This document shows, piece after piece, positions 15,801 to 21,476 of a stretch of DNA of 41,066 nucleotides (its first letter is position 1; every line of letters begins with the position of its first letter). The notes beneath the pieces are model-generated. The model was not told where the DNA came from and did no database searches. It worked only from the letters and a program-made list of their open reading frames with translations. The stretch is taken from assembly GCA_018303025.1 (NCBI GenBank), contig JAGVYZ010000024.1, positions 1-41,066 on the forward strand. Reading direction: 5' to 3'. Both the position numbers and the translations under genes were made by a program. Source of the DNA: Candidatus Woesearchaeota archaeon. GTDB lineage: Archaea; Nanobdellota; Nanobdellia; SCGC-AAA011-G17; GW2011-AR20.

Positions 15801-17387
15801 TTTGAAATTTATATTTTTTAATTTCCATAAATATCTTGCACTTAGTTCTATGCTTTTTGCTGGATCAAAACGAGAGTCTATTGATGCTGCTTGTTCTTGA
15901 GTTTTTCCTCTAATTGCTAATTCCAAAGCATCTGTATATGCATCATCACAAGAAGTAATAGAATCATCTCCTGGATGACTTGTTCTTTTGAATAAATCAA
16001 ATTTGAAGTTAGAAGGTAAACTTGGTATTCCTGGTGAAGTTTCAGTTAGCCTATCTTTTGCTGTTCCAGGCATAATTTGCATTAAACCTGCTGCACCACA
16101 TCCTGTTCCATCTCGTCTATGAGAAACAGCCAGAGGATTGCCTACAGATTCTCGAGTCATTATTGCAATCATGAGATTGGGGTCAATATTGTAGCGAGTA
16201 GAAGATTCAGAGATTTTTTGCAAAATAGCGTGATTTTCTTCAGCACCAATATAATTTAATGTTGATACGGCTTTTTGTTTATTATCTGCACTTAATGATG
16301 AGCTTGTGATTTCTGCTTTTAGTTTTTCAATTTCTAATGTTGTTGTAGATGAGACTGGCTTTACTAATGTTAATGTAATATCGTGACCCATGCCATCTGA
16401 TATTACAACAGTGTCTCTGAAGGCGTTTTCTTCTCCAATTGATTTAACAAAATAATTTGTATCTGGGATTTTCTGGCCTACTGCCAAGGATAATTTATTG
16501 CCATTGTAATTTAATAATGCATGATCTCTTGGAGCATCGATTGAATCTAATCTTATCCTGTAATATTGTGATTGAGAATCTACATTATTTGGAATTGCCA
16601 ATGGATTAGATATTTCTCCTACTTTCAAAGAACTTGTACTTCCTACTGTTTCTAAATTCTGATTTTGGAAAAATGAAACTCCTGGTGATTTGTCTTTGTA
16701 AATTTCAAATGAAGCATGTTCTGAAGGATTATTAACATTAAATGCCCTAAGATATAAATTGCCATAAAACAAAGAATTGTAAGCTAATTCTGAGTTTAAG
16801 ATTGAATTTATCCAGATATTTTTATTAGGATATTCATTTAATGTCAATGATTGGGTTCCTAAACCAAAGGCAGCTGTTTCTGTATTAAAATGGATTGCCA
16901 TTGACAAGTCAGCATCAATTGTTTTTGAACCTATTTCTAAGGTGCTTTTTCTTTCACCAAATAATTCATCTTCTGAATTTATTTTTTTCAAATAAACTAT
17001 TAAACTTCCTAAATCTACTGTTCTGCCATCTTGACTTAATCTATAAGTTCCTGAAGCAGGCGGGACATGAACAACTGAGGAGATTAATGGACTTCTTTGA
17101 GTTAATCTTGGATTTTCTATTCTAGATATTGCTGGCTGGGAATATAAAGGAGAATATTGAGAACCTTCATTGCCTAATAATATACTTCCTAATGTTAAAC
17201 CTTTCAAAGAAATTATGACTGGTGTCTGCTGCTGTTTTTCCAAAATATCTGCATGCAAAATTTGTGGTTCATATTTTGCTACTTCAACAACAACTGATTC
17301 ACCTGTTTTTTCTGTAATTTCAGCTGAAGTCAATGGCATACTGATTATTAAAATTACTAATATTAGGGATATTATACTTTTATTCAT
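9870..17387 (-). CDS. Giant exported protein with a lytic-transglycosylase-like domain
   Basis: A 2505-residue protein with a signal peptide (residues 1-22, ending PLTSA). Residues about 385-570 form a lysozyme-like SLT domain: catalytic Glu413 in MTRESVGNP, AAGLMQIMPGTA near 433, and IASYNGGTGAV near 541. A hydrophobic segment lies near 905-930 (VIQVGVAICYATWTIIMV). A Cys-rich stretch (CGNNVIDANTEEQCDLG, about 1898-1915) resembles myxobacterial Cys-rich surface repeats. Two related C-terminal domains start at about 1995 and 2254 (LCRFEYNN and MCQIEYDN, both ending in DDD then V/I-x-V-x-(L/F)). Its ATG overlaps the upstream stop by 4 nt. Archaea lack peptidoglycan, so the domain may act on bacterial walls or other glycans. 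Confidence 0.85.
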   Translation of the reverse strand: MNKSIISLILVILIISMPLTSAEITEKTGESVVVEVAKYEPQILHADILEKQQQTPVIISLKGLTLGSILLGNEGSQYSPLYSQPAISRIENPRLTQRSPLISSVVHVPPASGTYRLSQDGRTVDLGSLIVYLKKINSEDELFGERKSTLEIGSKTIDADLSMAIHFNTETAAFGLGTQSLTLNEYPNKNIWINSILNSELAYNSLFYGNLYLRAFNVNNPSEHASFEIYKDKSPGVSFFQNQNLETVGSTSSLKVGEISNPLAIPNNVDSQSQYYRIRLDSIDAPRDHALLNYNGNKLSLAVGQKIPDTNYFVKSIGEENAFRDTVVISDGMGHDITLTLVKPVSSTTTLEIEKLKAEITSSSLSADNKQKAVSTLNYIGAEENHAILQKISESSTRYNIDPNLMIAIMTRESVGNPLAVSHRRDGTGCGAAGLMQIMPGTAKDRLTETSPGIPSLPSNFKFDLFKRTSHPGDDSITSCDDAYTDALELAIRGKTQEQAASIDSRFDPAKSIELSARYLWKLKNINFKNKDIRFTIASYNGGTGAVSASCTSSGVYSNACITKSESKDYVDLYVYPIYQVLSNIQSTETQETPQTSATETPQTTDARNFVKEPDPCVDFVKQDLTNFDLTAAISNSANLAALNKNMQCSSISELKKLLEQPYTKDKQSEDITNYLLGRLYENLETPITAIEYYKQSTNQDATNRRIALEWKIISGIQSDFLNLPGESGKIALMGVRRPSLLEKPIASIRIEGANEQQYREGDKLKDNAGKEITGKKVTKVNDVETTQEFYFEVQEVQTNKVILKRIYIDAEKNPLETQPVEASINLNLNLESKTDYQPNNQLLLSVTNINTQSEASVTILPGTGKAVSDSTFSVHIPVAKRTIKFTDEQIDSQINATQKMINKLSGYIDFLNKVIQVGVAICYATWTIIMVKTFFKGDPIKQKAQSLVMRGADGKSGWFKYCQENSGIDSTGKKRGEGFSNYDACVFAKEKEINIQVENYNTKIKSSQEQAKNYLSKGTNKADLEKIGISEQSVYDSFMNNELSNSCPTSLGITCGFTSDLPAEKLTKLTAIRERSEINIPGLTPAQKEELILEIYNRELPSQTVSNIGTTIKDVTGADSITGLNINNLLTEEPKQIGNNIIVYTKDTAGKIMPVSVTKSTSLLEGVTREKLDQSMYDLYQTASTPPVYYLAPKIATSIQCKDEYVNQIDYNNDKSLFRLPYDASKCLFLEFRDYSTPGSTPGKVWLVNPNTNQVQVLSENNPVTASDYNKAINLWRQAQYENCRNNRISMSGRPNLRCVLGTQNLEQEAAKSQCTDTMSISSCKTLFFVCDPVMCPSSRFNLGGRYPVSNVISTGIYGSLILGGDSLNPTSIVSNAAHLKVCLPGVQAGLEGLRSMLQGYNQCLQTQKKEGKAVGICDQIQSTYACELIWKEAYLIGNVLGTKWGLIPSFDNPLSGGGEYSNMLSQGQLVTNQFKTFTEQYKSSPIASFQSKSTEEIGTQICAKAFYGKMPSLGEISSQMLTPESPVQFSAYFDESPYSEENPTTGNLQQRSAGLSRYNIYYHVYAGSSNDLKYSVYMKHPVSGVPVIYVTDEVNSQLARTAKGSTIDKSLSVTSRPGYTQICIWANGKEECGNSRLSTSLAFTAVQDQLTANSANQLIKTADECMPSNQGPVVNDVLALPTTLGNSNAGINRLCSNENPGKSTGKIESWQIIGTCGKDELGRSLGQCWIDISTIDITDRQLAGQVQTTITSSEENQPTNQKIKFMRESFTKLQVELNKIISDKFELSSNGKTFSSQIALLPQENLQSFNTKLSEILAQTDSGSLKNALITSNQLVNSQTLTGISSGNTFTNYRKLADLTNTVDGDPEIISQSQLRISMIYFAFADLTNTIKLEADRRKCGNNVIDANTEEQCDLGSLSSTDWASKFCNPPASENQCKCTSTEYEPDSTTKGCKLKQTPVESSGEQEAEETTLSFNPSGGEHMTGDRIAGNLALCRFEYNNGAFLGISDINIILKYIKQPNGPLNKWQYKENTNENYKPTGTIPTKGDTGVQTLIRDLENKNFLSGLQRMILENGQNDDDYVNVHLENSDKGSIKVNTVTTSALEYSLNLILNQCELTKVANSAGQSGTGPRCEKVDANTINCYDLTEESSVVVDGKKITMELFREQGHVYYSIKEKEGNYYTKYACNTQGNQHISFKDITGSVIILGSKKVIINCDPKKEIEFKLKQNYLLDLVIKNAAEQTITPTSTPMCQIEYDNDDYQLTNLQFSFINSEWNSRINFHERNKEEEIYSALSSIDLNTFFPPGMLEAIFPSILLSLKNNPRSFSGGMQVLIDYANGNNEGRDDDHLIVNFNNKDYDIPHGQVNQEIIKVICNYAPDVLAKQDGKFISCQEANNIITCPNIKLSATLPITLTRYFASGSTTLDKKEETIIINPDQRDASKLYLTGSNILRDNKPIAQQLPISTGSNLIYYNINSLNIEKIAITSFIPASGTNPATATIIFK

Positions 17388-18994
17388 ATTATCTCCGGAA
17401 TTTTGAATTTATCTGAAATATGATTTGTTTCTATTGACTGAATTATGTTTGAAAGCTCTTCCTGATTGCCTGGCTTTTCTTCTATTATTAAATATATTTT
17501 CAAGGTTCTTCCTAAAAAGTTCTCTTTGGTTATTGTAAAATCAAATTGATTACCGCCAAGGATTATATTTGATAAAGAGATTGGATCTATAATGACATCT
17601 GTACATTCTTTTCTTTTTAGTATTAAACCCAATGCACTTGGATAAGGCACTGAAGTGCATTTTGTTATTTTTTGCTCTTTAAATGTGAAATTGCCATTTA
17701 ATGCAACCTGGGCTTGCAAATGATAAGTTCCAGGAGCTATTTTTATTTTATTTTGCTCTGGATATTGCAAGATTTCTGAATAGCCATAATCATCTGAGAT
17801 TGACAAATATATTTTTTCATTTGAAACCTGTTTTGTTGAACCTGTTTTTTTATTGATTAAAACTATTTGCAAATCCTTTTCTATTAATGGTTCCATAAAT
17901 AATGAAACTGAAGATTCCTGGTTTGTAGAATACTGGATTGAGGAAGGCAGGTAATTTTCTTTTTCCACAATTAACAAACCATTAAGACAAGGAGGGAATT
18001 TTTCTTTTAATGTTCCATTATTAGTTGTTCCTATGCTGCATAATTGAGTTATGCATTTATATTTAACTTCTGCATTGTCTATTGGACTCATATCTGAAGA
18101 GAAGACATTTATTTCCTGCTGATTAATTCTTTTATCACATATATAATATTGCGAATCTGTGTCTATAACTTCTGGTGCTTTTGTTGAAACTCTTGGTTCA
18201 TTGCTTCTTATTATTGTCTGGAATGCAAACTGAAACATATGATTGTTTTTAACTAATCTTACTAAAACAGGATATTTTACATTATAAACAAAATTATAAT
18301 TATTCAAGCAAACCAAAGATGTTAAAGAAGAAGATGATAGTTTTTTGCTTATTGATGATTCTGGATATAATAAGCCATTTTTTTGAGGTTCTGCTTCCAA
18401 TAAGAAAGGCCATTCCTGATTATAAGAGAAAAAAGAGTCTACATTTGCATTTGAAATGTCTAAAGAATAATACTTATTTGAAGATTGCAGGCTTACTGCC
18501 TCTAAATTGTTATTTACAATATCTTTGAATGATTTTTTTACATTTTCTACTATCCATGGTTTTGGAGTACAATCTAAAGTTACGCCTGTCAATGGAATTT
18601 CATCATAAACTGACATTATGTCAATTGTTCTTTCTTCAAAGAAGAATTCATTGTTTTCTTTTTCCATTATTTTCACAGCTGAATCATATAAAGAGCCTAA
18701 TGGGAACTCTATTGAAGTAGCATATCGTTTAAAAGAAAATTCTGTTTCTTTATAATTTATTTTAATATTACTTTGCATTTCTAAGAATACTTGTTCATCT
18801 TCTATTTTTGTTGTGAATTTTGCTGAATCTAAATTTTCTATTGAATATCCATTAAATGAAGTAAAGTTAGAAAAACATACTTGCATATTATTTTTGGTAT
18901 AATTGCTTATTTCATTTTCTATAAATGCTTTTTTTGGAATGTTTAAATGCTGGACTGTATTTGCATCTTCATAGAACCAATATGGAACTTTCAT
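17384..18994 (-). CDS. Exported pilin-like protein, large frame of a split gene
   Basis: This 536-residue frame has no start of its own that looks natural: it opens MKVPYWFYEDANTVQ inside the end of the 89-residue frame before it. In DPANN proteins of this kind, as I recall them, an N-terminal membrane anchor followed by a Gly-Gly-Tyr-Ile type motif leads directly into a Pro-Tyr-Trp/Tyr-Phe-Tyr-Glu motif. Here those two parts lie in different frames (offset 1). The rest is extracellular in character, with scattered cysteines and beta-rich segments and a probable Ig-like region near residues 370-440. It could be made by frameshifting, by reinitiation at ATG 18994, or be broken. Confidence 0.65.
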   Translation of the reverse strand: MKVPYWFYEDANTVQHLNIPKKAFIENEISNYTKNNMQVCFSNFTSFNGYSIENLDSAKFTTKIEDEQVFLEMQSNIKINYKETEFSFKRYATSIEFPLGSLYDSAVKIMEKENNEFFFEERTIDIMSVYDEIPLTGVTLDCTPKPWIVENVKKSFKDIVNNNLEAVSLQSSNKYYSLDISNANVDSFFSYNQEWPFLLEAEPQKNGLLYPESSISKKLSSSSLTSLVCLNNYNFVYNVKYPVLVRLVKNNHMFQFAFQTIIRSNEPRVSTKAPEVIDTDSQYYICDKRINQQEINVFSSDMSPIDNAEVKYKCITQLCSIGTTNNGTLKEKFPPCLNGLLIVEKENYLPSSIQYSTNQESSVSLFMEPLIEKDLQIVLINKKTGSTKQVSNEKIYLSISDDYGYSEILQYPEQNKIKIAPGTYHLQAQVALNGNFTFKEQKITKCTSVPYPSALGLILKRKECTDVIIDPISLSNIILGGNQFDFTITKENFLGRTLKIYLIIEEKPGNQEELSNIIQSIETNHISDKFKIPEII

Positions 18995-19238
18995 GAACTG
19001 TTATATAACCTGCCTGCATTGATGAAATTAAAACAGCATCATTGAAAACTGAAGTTATACAATCTTGAATATAATTTTGCACTGGAACAAACTGGGATTC
19101 TGTTTCGCTTGTTTTTCCTAATTTTAGAGGGTTTATTGCAAAATAAGCTATTACTAAGCCTAAGATGACTATACCTAATATAATATAGGGAGTTACTTGG
19201 GCTTTATTTCTTAACTCTGACAATTTTACTCCCTCCAA
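18969..19238 (-). CDS. N-terminal membrane anchor, small frame of the split pilin-like gene
   Basis: An 89-residue frame. Residues 10-33 read RNKAQVTPYIILGIVILG and then more hydrophobic residues, a class III (type IV pilin-like) signal with a Lys-Ala/Gln cleavage context. The segment after it ends with SMQAGYI, and the last ten codons look like out-of-frame read-out. It overlaps the preceding winged-helix gene by 35 nt and the following 536-residue frame by 26 nt. A one-base frame change near GTT-C-ATG (about 18995) would join both frames into one protein of about 620 residues. Confidence 0.6.
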   Translation of the reverse strand: MEGVKLSELRNKAQVTPYIILGIVILGLVIAYFAINPLKLGKTSETESQFVPVQNYIQDCITSVFNDAVLISSMQAGYITVHESSILVL

Positions 19239-19392
19239 GCTTTTTTACTTCGACTAATTTCTTTTTTTCTAGGTCTGCTATTAAGTCAGAAACTGTCGAG
19301 TTATTTATCTCAAAGAACTTTGCAATTATAGAAAAATTCACTAGATCTCTCTTTTTTAGAAAGTCCAGGAGCTCCTGTTGTGTTGGTACCAT
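19204..19392 (-). CDS. Small winged-helix DNA-binding protein
   Basis: A 62-residue single-domain regulator: DFLKKRDLVNFSIIAKFFEI, then NNSTVSDLIADLEKKKLVEV as the recognition helix region, then a wing with KKLGGSKIVRVKK. It is the first gene of the minus-strand surface operon that includes the giant SLT protein, and its 3' end overlaps the next frame. A short palindrome lies in the divergent promoter region at 19469-19482. It probably regulates its own operon; this rests on position only. Confidence 0.7.
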   Translation of the reverse strand: MVPTQQELLDFLKKRDLVNFSIIAKFFEINNSTVSDLIADLEKKKLVEVKKLGGSKIVRVKK

Positions 19393-19468
19393 ATAAATAA
19401 GCTTATTTTAACCTCTTTTTCCCAGTCAAAGCTTTTTAAAGGCTTTGAATCACCTTACTAACCTGTAT

Positions 19469-19482
19469 ATAAGTGAACTTAT
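19469..19482. promoter_or_regulatory. Candidate operator in the divergent promoter region
   Basis: ATAAGT, GA, ACTTAT is a perfect inverted repeat. It lies next to TTTATAAAG (19483-19490), a TATA box for the plus-strand gene at 19538, and upstream of a TTTAAAAAG box (about 19430-19438) for the minus-strand winged-helix gene. It could bind that regulator. Confidence 0.35.
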
Positions 19483-19537
19483 TTATAAAGTTTACCCACT
19501 TGGAAAACATTAAAAAGAACGAGATTGTTCAATTGTT

Positions 19538-19951
19538 ATGAAAATTTTTATCTGCTGCAGCAAGCATTTTTATGATAAAGTTGATTCTATAAAAAAAGAG
19601 CTTGAAAAAGAAGAGCATGAGATAACATTGCCTAATAGTTTTGATAAACCTTTTATGGAGGAGGAAGTTAGAAATTTAGGAAAAGAACAGCATGCTAAAT
19701 GGAAAGGTGAAATGCTTAGGTTACAAGAAGAGAAAATAAGAAATAATGATGCAATCTTAGTTTTAAATTTTGAAAAAAATGGGCAGGCAAATTATATTGG
19801 TGGTGCAACATTTTTAGAAATGTTTAAAGCTTGGGAATTAAAGAAAGAATTATATTTGTTTAATCCAATACCTGATAATATTCTTAAGGATGAAATTTTA
19901 GGTTTTAGTCCTATAATTATAAATGGTGATTTAAGTAAACTAAAAAAGTAA
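19538..19951 (+). CDS. Nucleoside 2-deoxyribosyltransferase-like protein
   Basis: A 137-residue Rossmann-like protein. It starts MKIFICCSKHFYDKV, has a central NNDAILVLNFEKNGQANYIGGATFLEMFKAWELKK with the Gly-rich turn followed by a Glu, and ends with a strand naming the sugar-binding edge. This arrangement (initial strand, NDA(I/V)LV strand, GG-x-T-x-x-E helix) fits the NDT-like superfamily, which cleaves or transfers nucleobases from deoxyribosides. The Glu in FLEM is the candidate nucleophile. Many archaeal members have no assigned substrate, so only the fold is claimed. It has a separate promoter and precedes tRNA-Val. Confidence 0.65.
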   Translation: MKIFICCSKHFYDKVDSIKKELEKEEHEITLPNSFDKPFMEEEVRNLGKEQHAKWKGEMLRLQEEKIRNNDAILVLNFEKNGQANYIGGATFLEMFKAWELKKELYLFNPIPDNILKDEILGFSPIIINGDLSKLKK

Positions 19952-19952
19952 G

Positions 19953-19962
19953 CTATATAAAT
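19953..19962 (+). promoter_or_regulatory. TATA box of tRNA-Val
   Basis: CTATATAAAT is centred about 28 nt before the tRNA 5' end at 19985. It follows the stop of the upstream gene by 1 nt. Confidence 0.65.
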
Positions 19963-19999
19963 GACTGAAATTTGATAATTTTAAGGGCTCATCGTCTAG

Positions 20000-20098
20000 A
20001 CGAAGCTTTCTTTTGTAAAAGAAACCTTCAGGAAGAAGCTTTTTAGAAAAAAGCTTCAGCAAAAAGGAACATCTGAAGAAAAAGAAAGGAAGGGACAA
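20000..20098 (+). other. tRNA-Val intron 1 (D loop, 99 nt)
   Basis: The junction helix is GTCT (19994-19997) with GGAC (20093-20096); the bulges are AGA (19998-20000) and AAC (20097-20099). The intron holds two hairpin modules, one at 20008-20025 (TTTCTTTT, GT, AAAAGAAA) and one at 20035-20057 (GAAGCTTTTT with AAAAAAGCTTC). Both modules recur elsewhere in the window. Confidence 0.7.
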
Positions 20099-20120
20099 CG
20101 GTTATGACGTCACCTTGACG

Positions 20121-20132
20121 AAGATTTCAGAA
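20121..20132 (+). other. tRNA-Val intron 2 (canonical 37/38, 12 nt)
   Basis: The junction helix is TTGA (20115-20118) with TCAG (20127-20130), with one T-G pair. The bulges are CGA and AAT. At 12 nt this is about as short as an archaeal tRNA intron can be; there is no room for a distal stem. Confidence 0.75.
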
Positions 20133-20154
20133 TGGTGAAGGTCGCAGGTTCAAA

Positions 20155-20222
20155 AGAAGCCTTTTCTTGTAAGAAAAGCCTTCGGGGAAAAGAACACCCT
20201 GAAAAAGAAAAGCTTTTGAAAG
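20155..20222 (+). other. tRNA-Val intron 3 (T loop 59/60, 68 nt)
   Basis: A textbook junction: helix TTCA (20149-20152) with TGAA (20217-20220), bulges AAA and AGT, distal stem GAAGC (20156-20160) with GCTTT (20212-20216). The interior hairpin CTTTTCTT, GT, AAGAAAAG (20161-20178) resembles the first module of intron 1. Confidence 0.85.
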
Positions 20223-20262
20223 TCCTGCTGGGCCCAATTTTTATTATTCTTTTTCATTAAAG

Positions 20263-20280
20263 TTTTTCTTACAAGAAAAA
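20263..20280. terminator. Hairpin between convergent tRNA-Val and the M14-type gene
   Basis: TTTTTCTT (20263-20270) pairs with AAGAAAAA (20273-20280). It ends 2 nt before the stop of the minus-strand gene at 20283 and follows the tRNA-Val trailer, which has T-rich stretches (20237-20256). It could terminate both transcripts. Its sequence matches the hairpin motif of the tRNA-Val introns. Confidence 0.45.
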
Positions 20281-20282
20281 GT

Positions 20283-21254
20283 TTATTCTACATAAGCAAA
20301 AGACATTATAGGTGTACCTGGAAAGGAAACAGCTGAATCAGAATAACCGAGAACTATTCCATCTTTTAATGCTGATATTGATTCCTGGACTGTGCCAAAT
20401 ATACTGTATATTTTTGCAACTGTCTGACCTGCTAAAACAAAATCACCTGGTTTCGAAGTATATCTAATTATACCTGATTTAGAAGTATGGGGATGAGAAG
20501 AATACTTGAATTTCTTATCTTTTATGTTCAATAAAGGAAATTCAAATTGTTCTCTTTTTTCAACCATGTTAAAAGACATTAAAATATTCCATATTGAGTC
20601 TACGCCATATTCTACATTTTTTTCATTAACAACGCTTGATTCACCTAATTCTAATGTTAATGAAGGTATATCTTGATTTAACAAGCTAAAAGATAATGTT
20701 CTGTCTAAATTATCCTGCTTTATGCTTTCAATTGCTTCCTGAACAACTAAAAAACCTGTTTTTCTTGCAAAATATCTTGCTTTTTTATATGCTAATTTAT
20801 TTTGCTTTCCTGGCTGGACATCTACTAAGCAATAAGGGATTGAATTTGTCCAATCATTATGCAAATCAATTACTAATCTTGGTTTTGTTTCTTGTATTGT
20901 TGAAAATATCTTGAATGCTATTCTTTCTGCAAATGAGCCGTCTTCATCACCTGGAAAAGACCTGTTTAAATCTTCTTCACTTAGAGTTATATCTCTTGAA
21001 GAGGTTTCAAATCCAATTGGATTCATTAATGGAAATGCATAAATTGTGCCTTTTAACAAAGGTGATTTTTTTAATCTCTTGAAAAGTTCTTGAATTATAA
21101 CTATTGTTCCTACTTCATCACCATGAGAACATGCGGTTAACCAAATTATTGGACCTGAGGTATTGCTCTTTGCTTTCATAATAGGGAGCCTTCTAGATGA
21201 AATTTCTGAACCTGTAATTATTTTCAAGAATGAAAACTCAATTTTTTGTGTCAT
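20283..21254 (-). CDS. Succinylglutamate desuccinylase/aspartoacylase-family metallohydrolase
   Basis: A 323-residue M14-like zinc enzyme. Zinc ligands are His44 and Glu47 in SHGDEVG and His132 in DLHNDW. Substrate-binding blocks include NPIGF (78-82), SSRD (85-88), DLNRSFPG (95-102) and the catalytic Glu in LELGES (201-205). The C-terminal 90 residues form a beta-rich, lipoyl-like domain (KPGDFVLAGQTVAKIY). The family includes enzymes that remove acyl groups from amino acids and peptidase-like members; the substrate here is unknown. A TTTAAAT box about 27 nt upstream suggests a leaderless message. Confidence 0.88.
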   Translation of the reverse strand: MTQKIEFSFLKIITGSEISSRRLPIMKAKSNTSGPIIWLTACSHGDEVGTIVIIQELFKRLKKSPLLKGTIYAFPLMNPIGFETSSRDITLSEEDLNRSFPGDEDGSFAERIAFKIFSTIQETKPRLVIDLHNDWTNSIPYCLVDVQPGKQNKLAYKKARYFARKTGFLVVQEAIESIKQDNLDRTLSFSLLNQDIPSLTLELGESSVVNEKNVEYGVDSIWNILMSFNMVEKREQFEFPLLNIKDKKFKYSSHPHTSKSGIIRYTSKPGDFVLAGQTVAKIYSIFGTVQESISALKDGIVLGYSDSAVSFPGTPIMSFAYVE

Positions 21255-21344
21255 TAGAATATGTATTTTGAAGAATATTTAAATTCTTTGTAAAGAAAAT
21301 AAAAAAAAAGCCTCAAAGGAGATTTGAACTCCCGGCCTACTGCT

Positions 21345-21372
21345 AACTTTCTTGAGCAATAGTAAACTCAGA
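21345..21372 (-). other. tRNA-Thr intron 2 (canonical 37/38, 28 nt)
   Basis: The cut bulges are TAT and TTA. The central helix CTTG with AAAG has three pairs and one mismatch, so this junction is weaker than the others. The distal stem is CTGAG with CTCA(A)G, one base bulged. Confidence 0.75.
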
Positions 21373-21382
21373 TACAAGGCAG

Positions 21383-21403
21383 CTGAGCATATAAGATTAT
21401 ATT
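21383..21403 (-). other. tRNA-Thr intron 1 (27/28, 21 nt)
   Basis: The junction helix is GAGC (21409-21406) with GCTC; bulges are AAA and AGC; the outer helix is GGTA with TGCC and the distal stem ATATA with TATAT. Removing it turns an otherwise impossible anticodon stem into five perfect pairs. Confidence 0.85.
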
Positions 21404-21454
21404 TTGCTCTACCAGGCTGAGCTATTGAGGCTTAAAATTAAGAAATTTGAAGCA

Positions 21455-21464
21455 ATTATAAAGC
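21455..21464 (-). promoter_or_regulatory. TATA box of tRNA-Thr
   Basis: GCTTTATAAT on the minus strand is centred about 28 nt upstream of the tRNA 5' end at 21431. Confidence 0.55.
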
Positions 21465-21476
21465 TTTTTGTTAGAA

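Larger units (their letters stand above)
19985..20236 (+). tRNA. tRNA-Val(GAC) interrupted by three introns
   Basis: Exons are 19985-19999, 20099-20120, 20133-20154 and 20223-20236, giving a 73-nt tRNA. The acceptor GGGCTCA pairs fully with TGGGCCC. The spliced D loop is AGCGGTTA, the anticodon arm TCACC-TTGACGT-GGTGA, the variable loop AGGTC and the T arm GCAGG-TTCAAAT-CCTGC. The discriminator is A and CCA is not encoded. The anticodon GAC and overall pattern match archaeal tRNA-Val. Introns lie in the D loop (99 nt), at 37/38 (12 nt) and at 59/60 (68 nt). Each junction folds as 3-nt bulges around a 4-bp helix. The D-loop junction is the least certain. Confidence 0.9.
21309..21431 (-). tRNA. 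tRNA-Thr(TGT) interrupted by two introns
   Basis: Exons on the minus strand are 21431-21404, 21382-21373 and 21344-21309, giving 74 nt. The acceptor GCCTCAA pairs with TTGAGGC; the discriminator is U, as in archaeal tRNA-Thr. The D arm is GCTC-AGCCTGGTA-GAGC. After splicing the anticodon arm is ACTGC-CTTGTAA-GCAGT, all Watson-Crick, with anticodon TGT. The T arm is GGGAG-TTCAAAT-CTCCT. Nine Ts follow the 3' end as terminator. Introns lie at 27/28 (21 nt) and at 37/38 (28 nt). Confidence 0.9.

Noticed and set aside
19992-20003. TCGTCTAGACGA, a perfect 12-bp palindrome, as an operator
   Set aside because: It is the D arm of tRNA-Val plus the first intron bases; the tRNA and its junction explain it.
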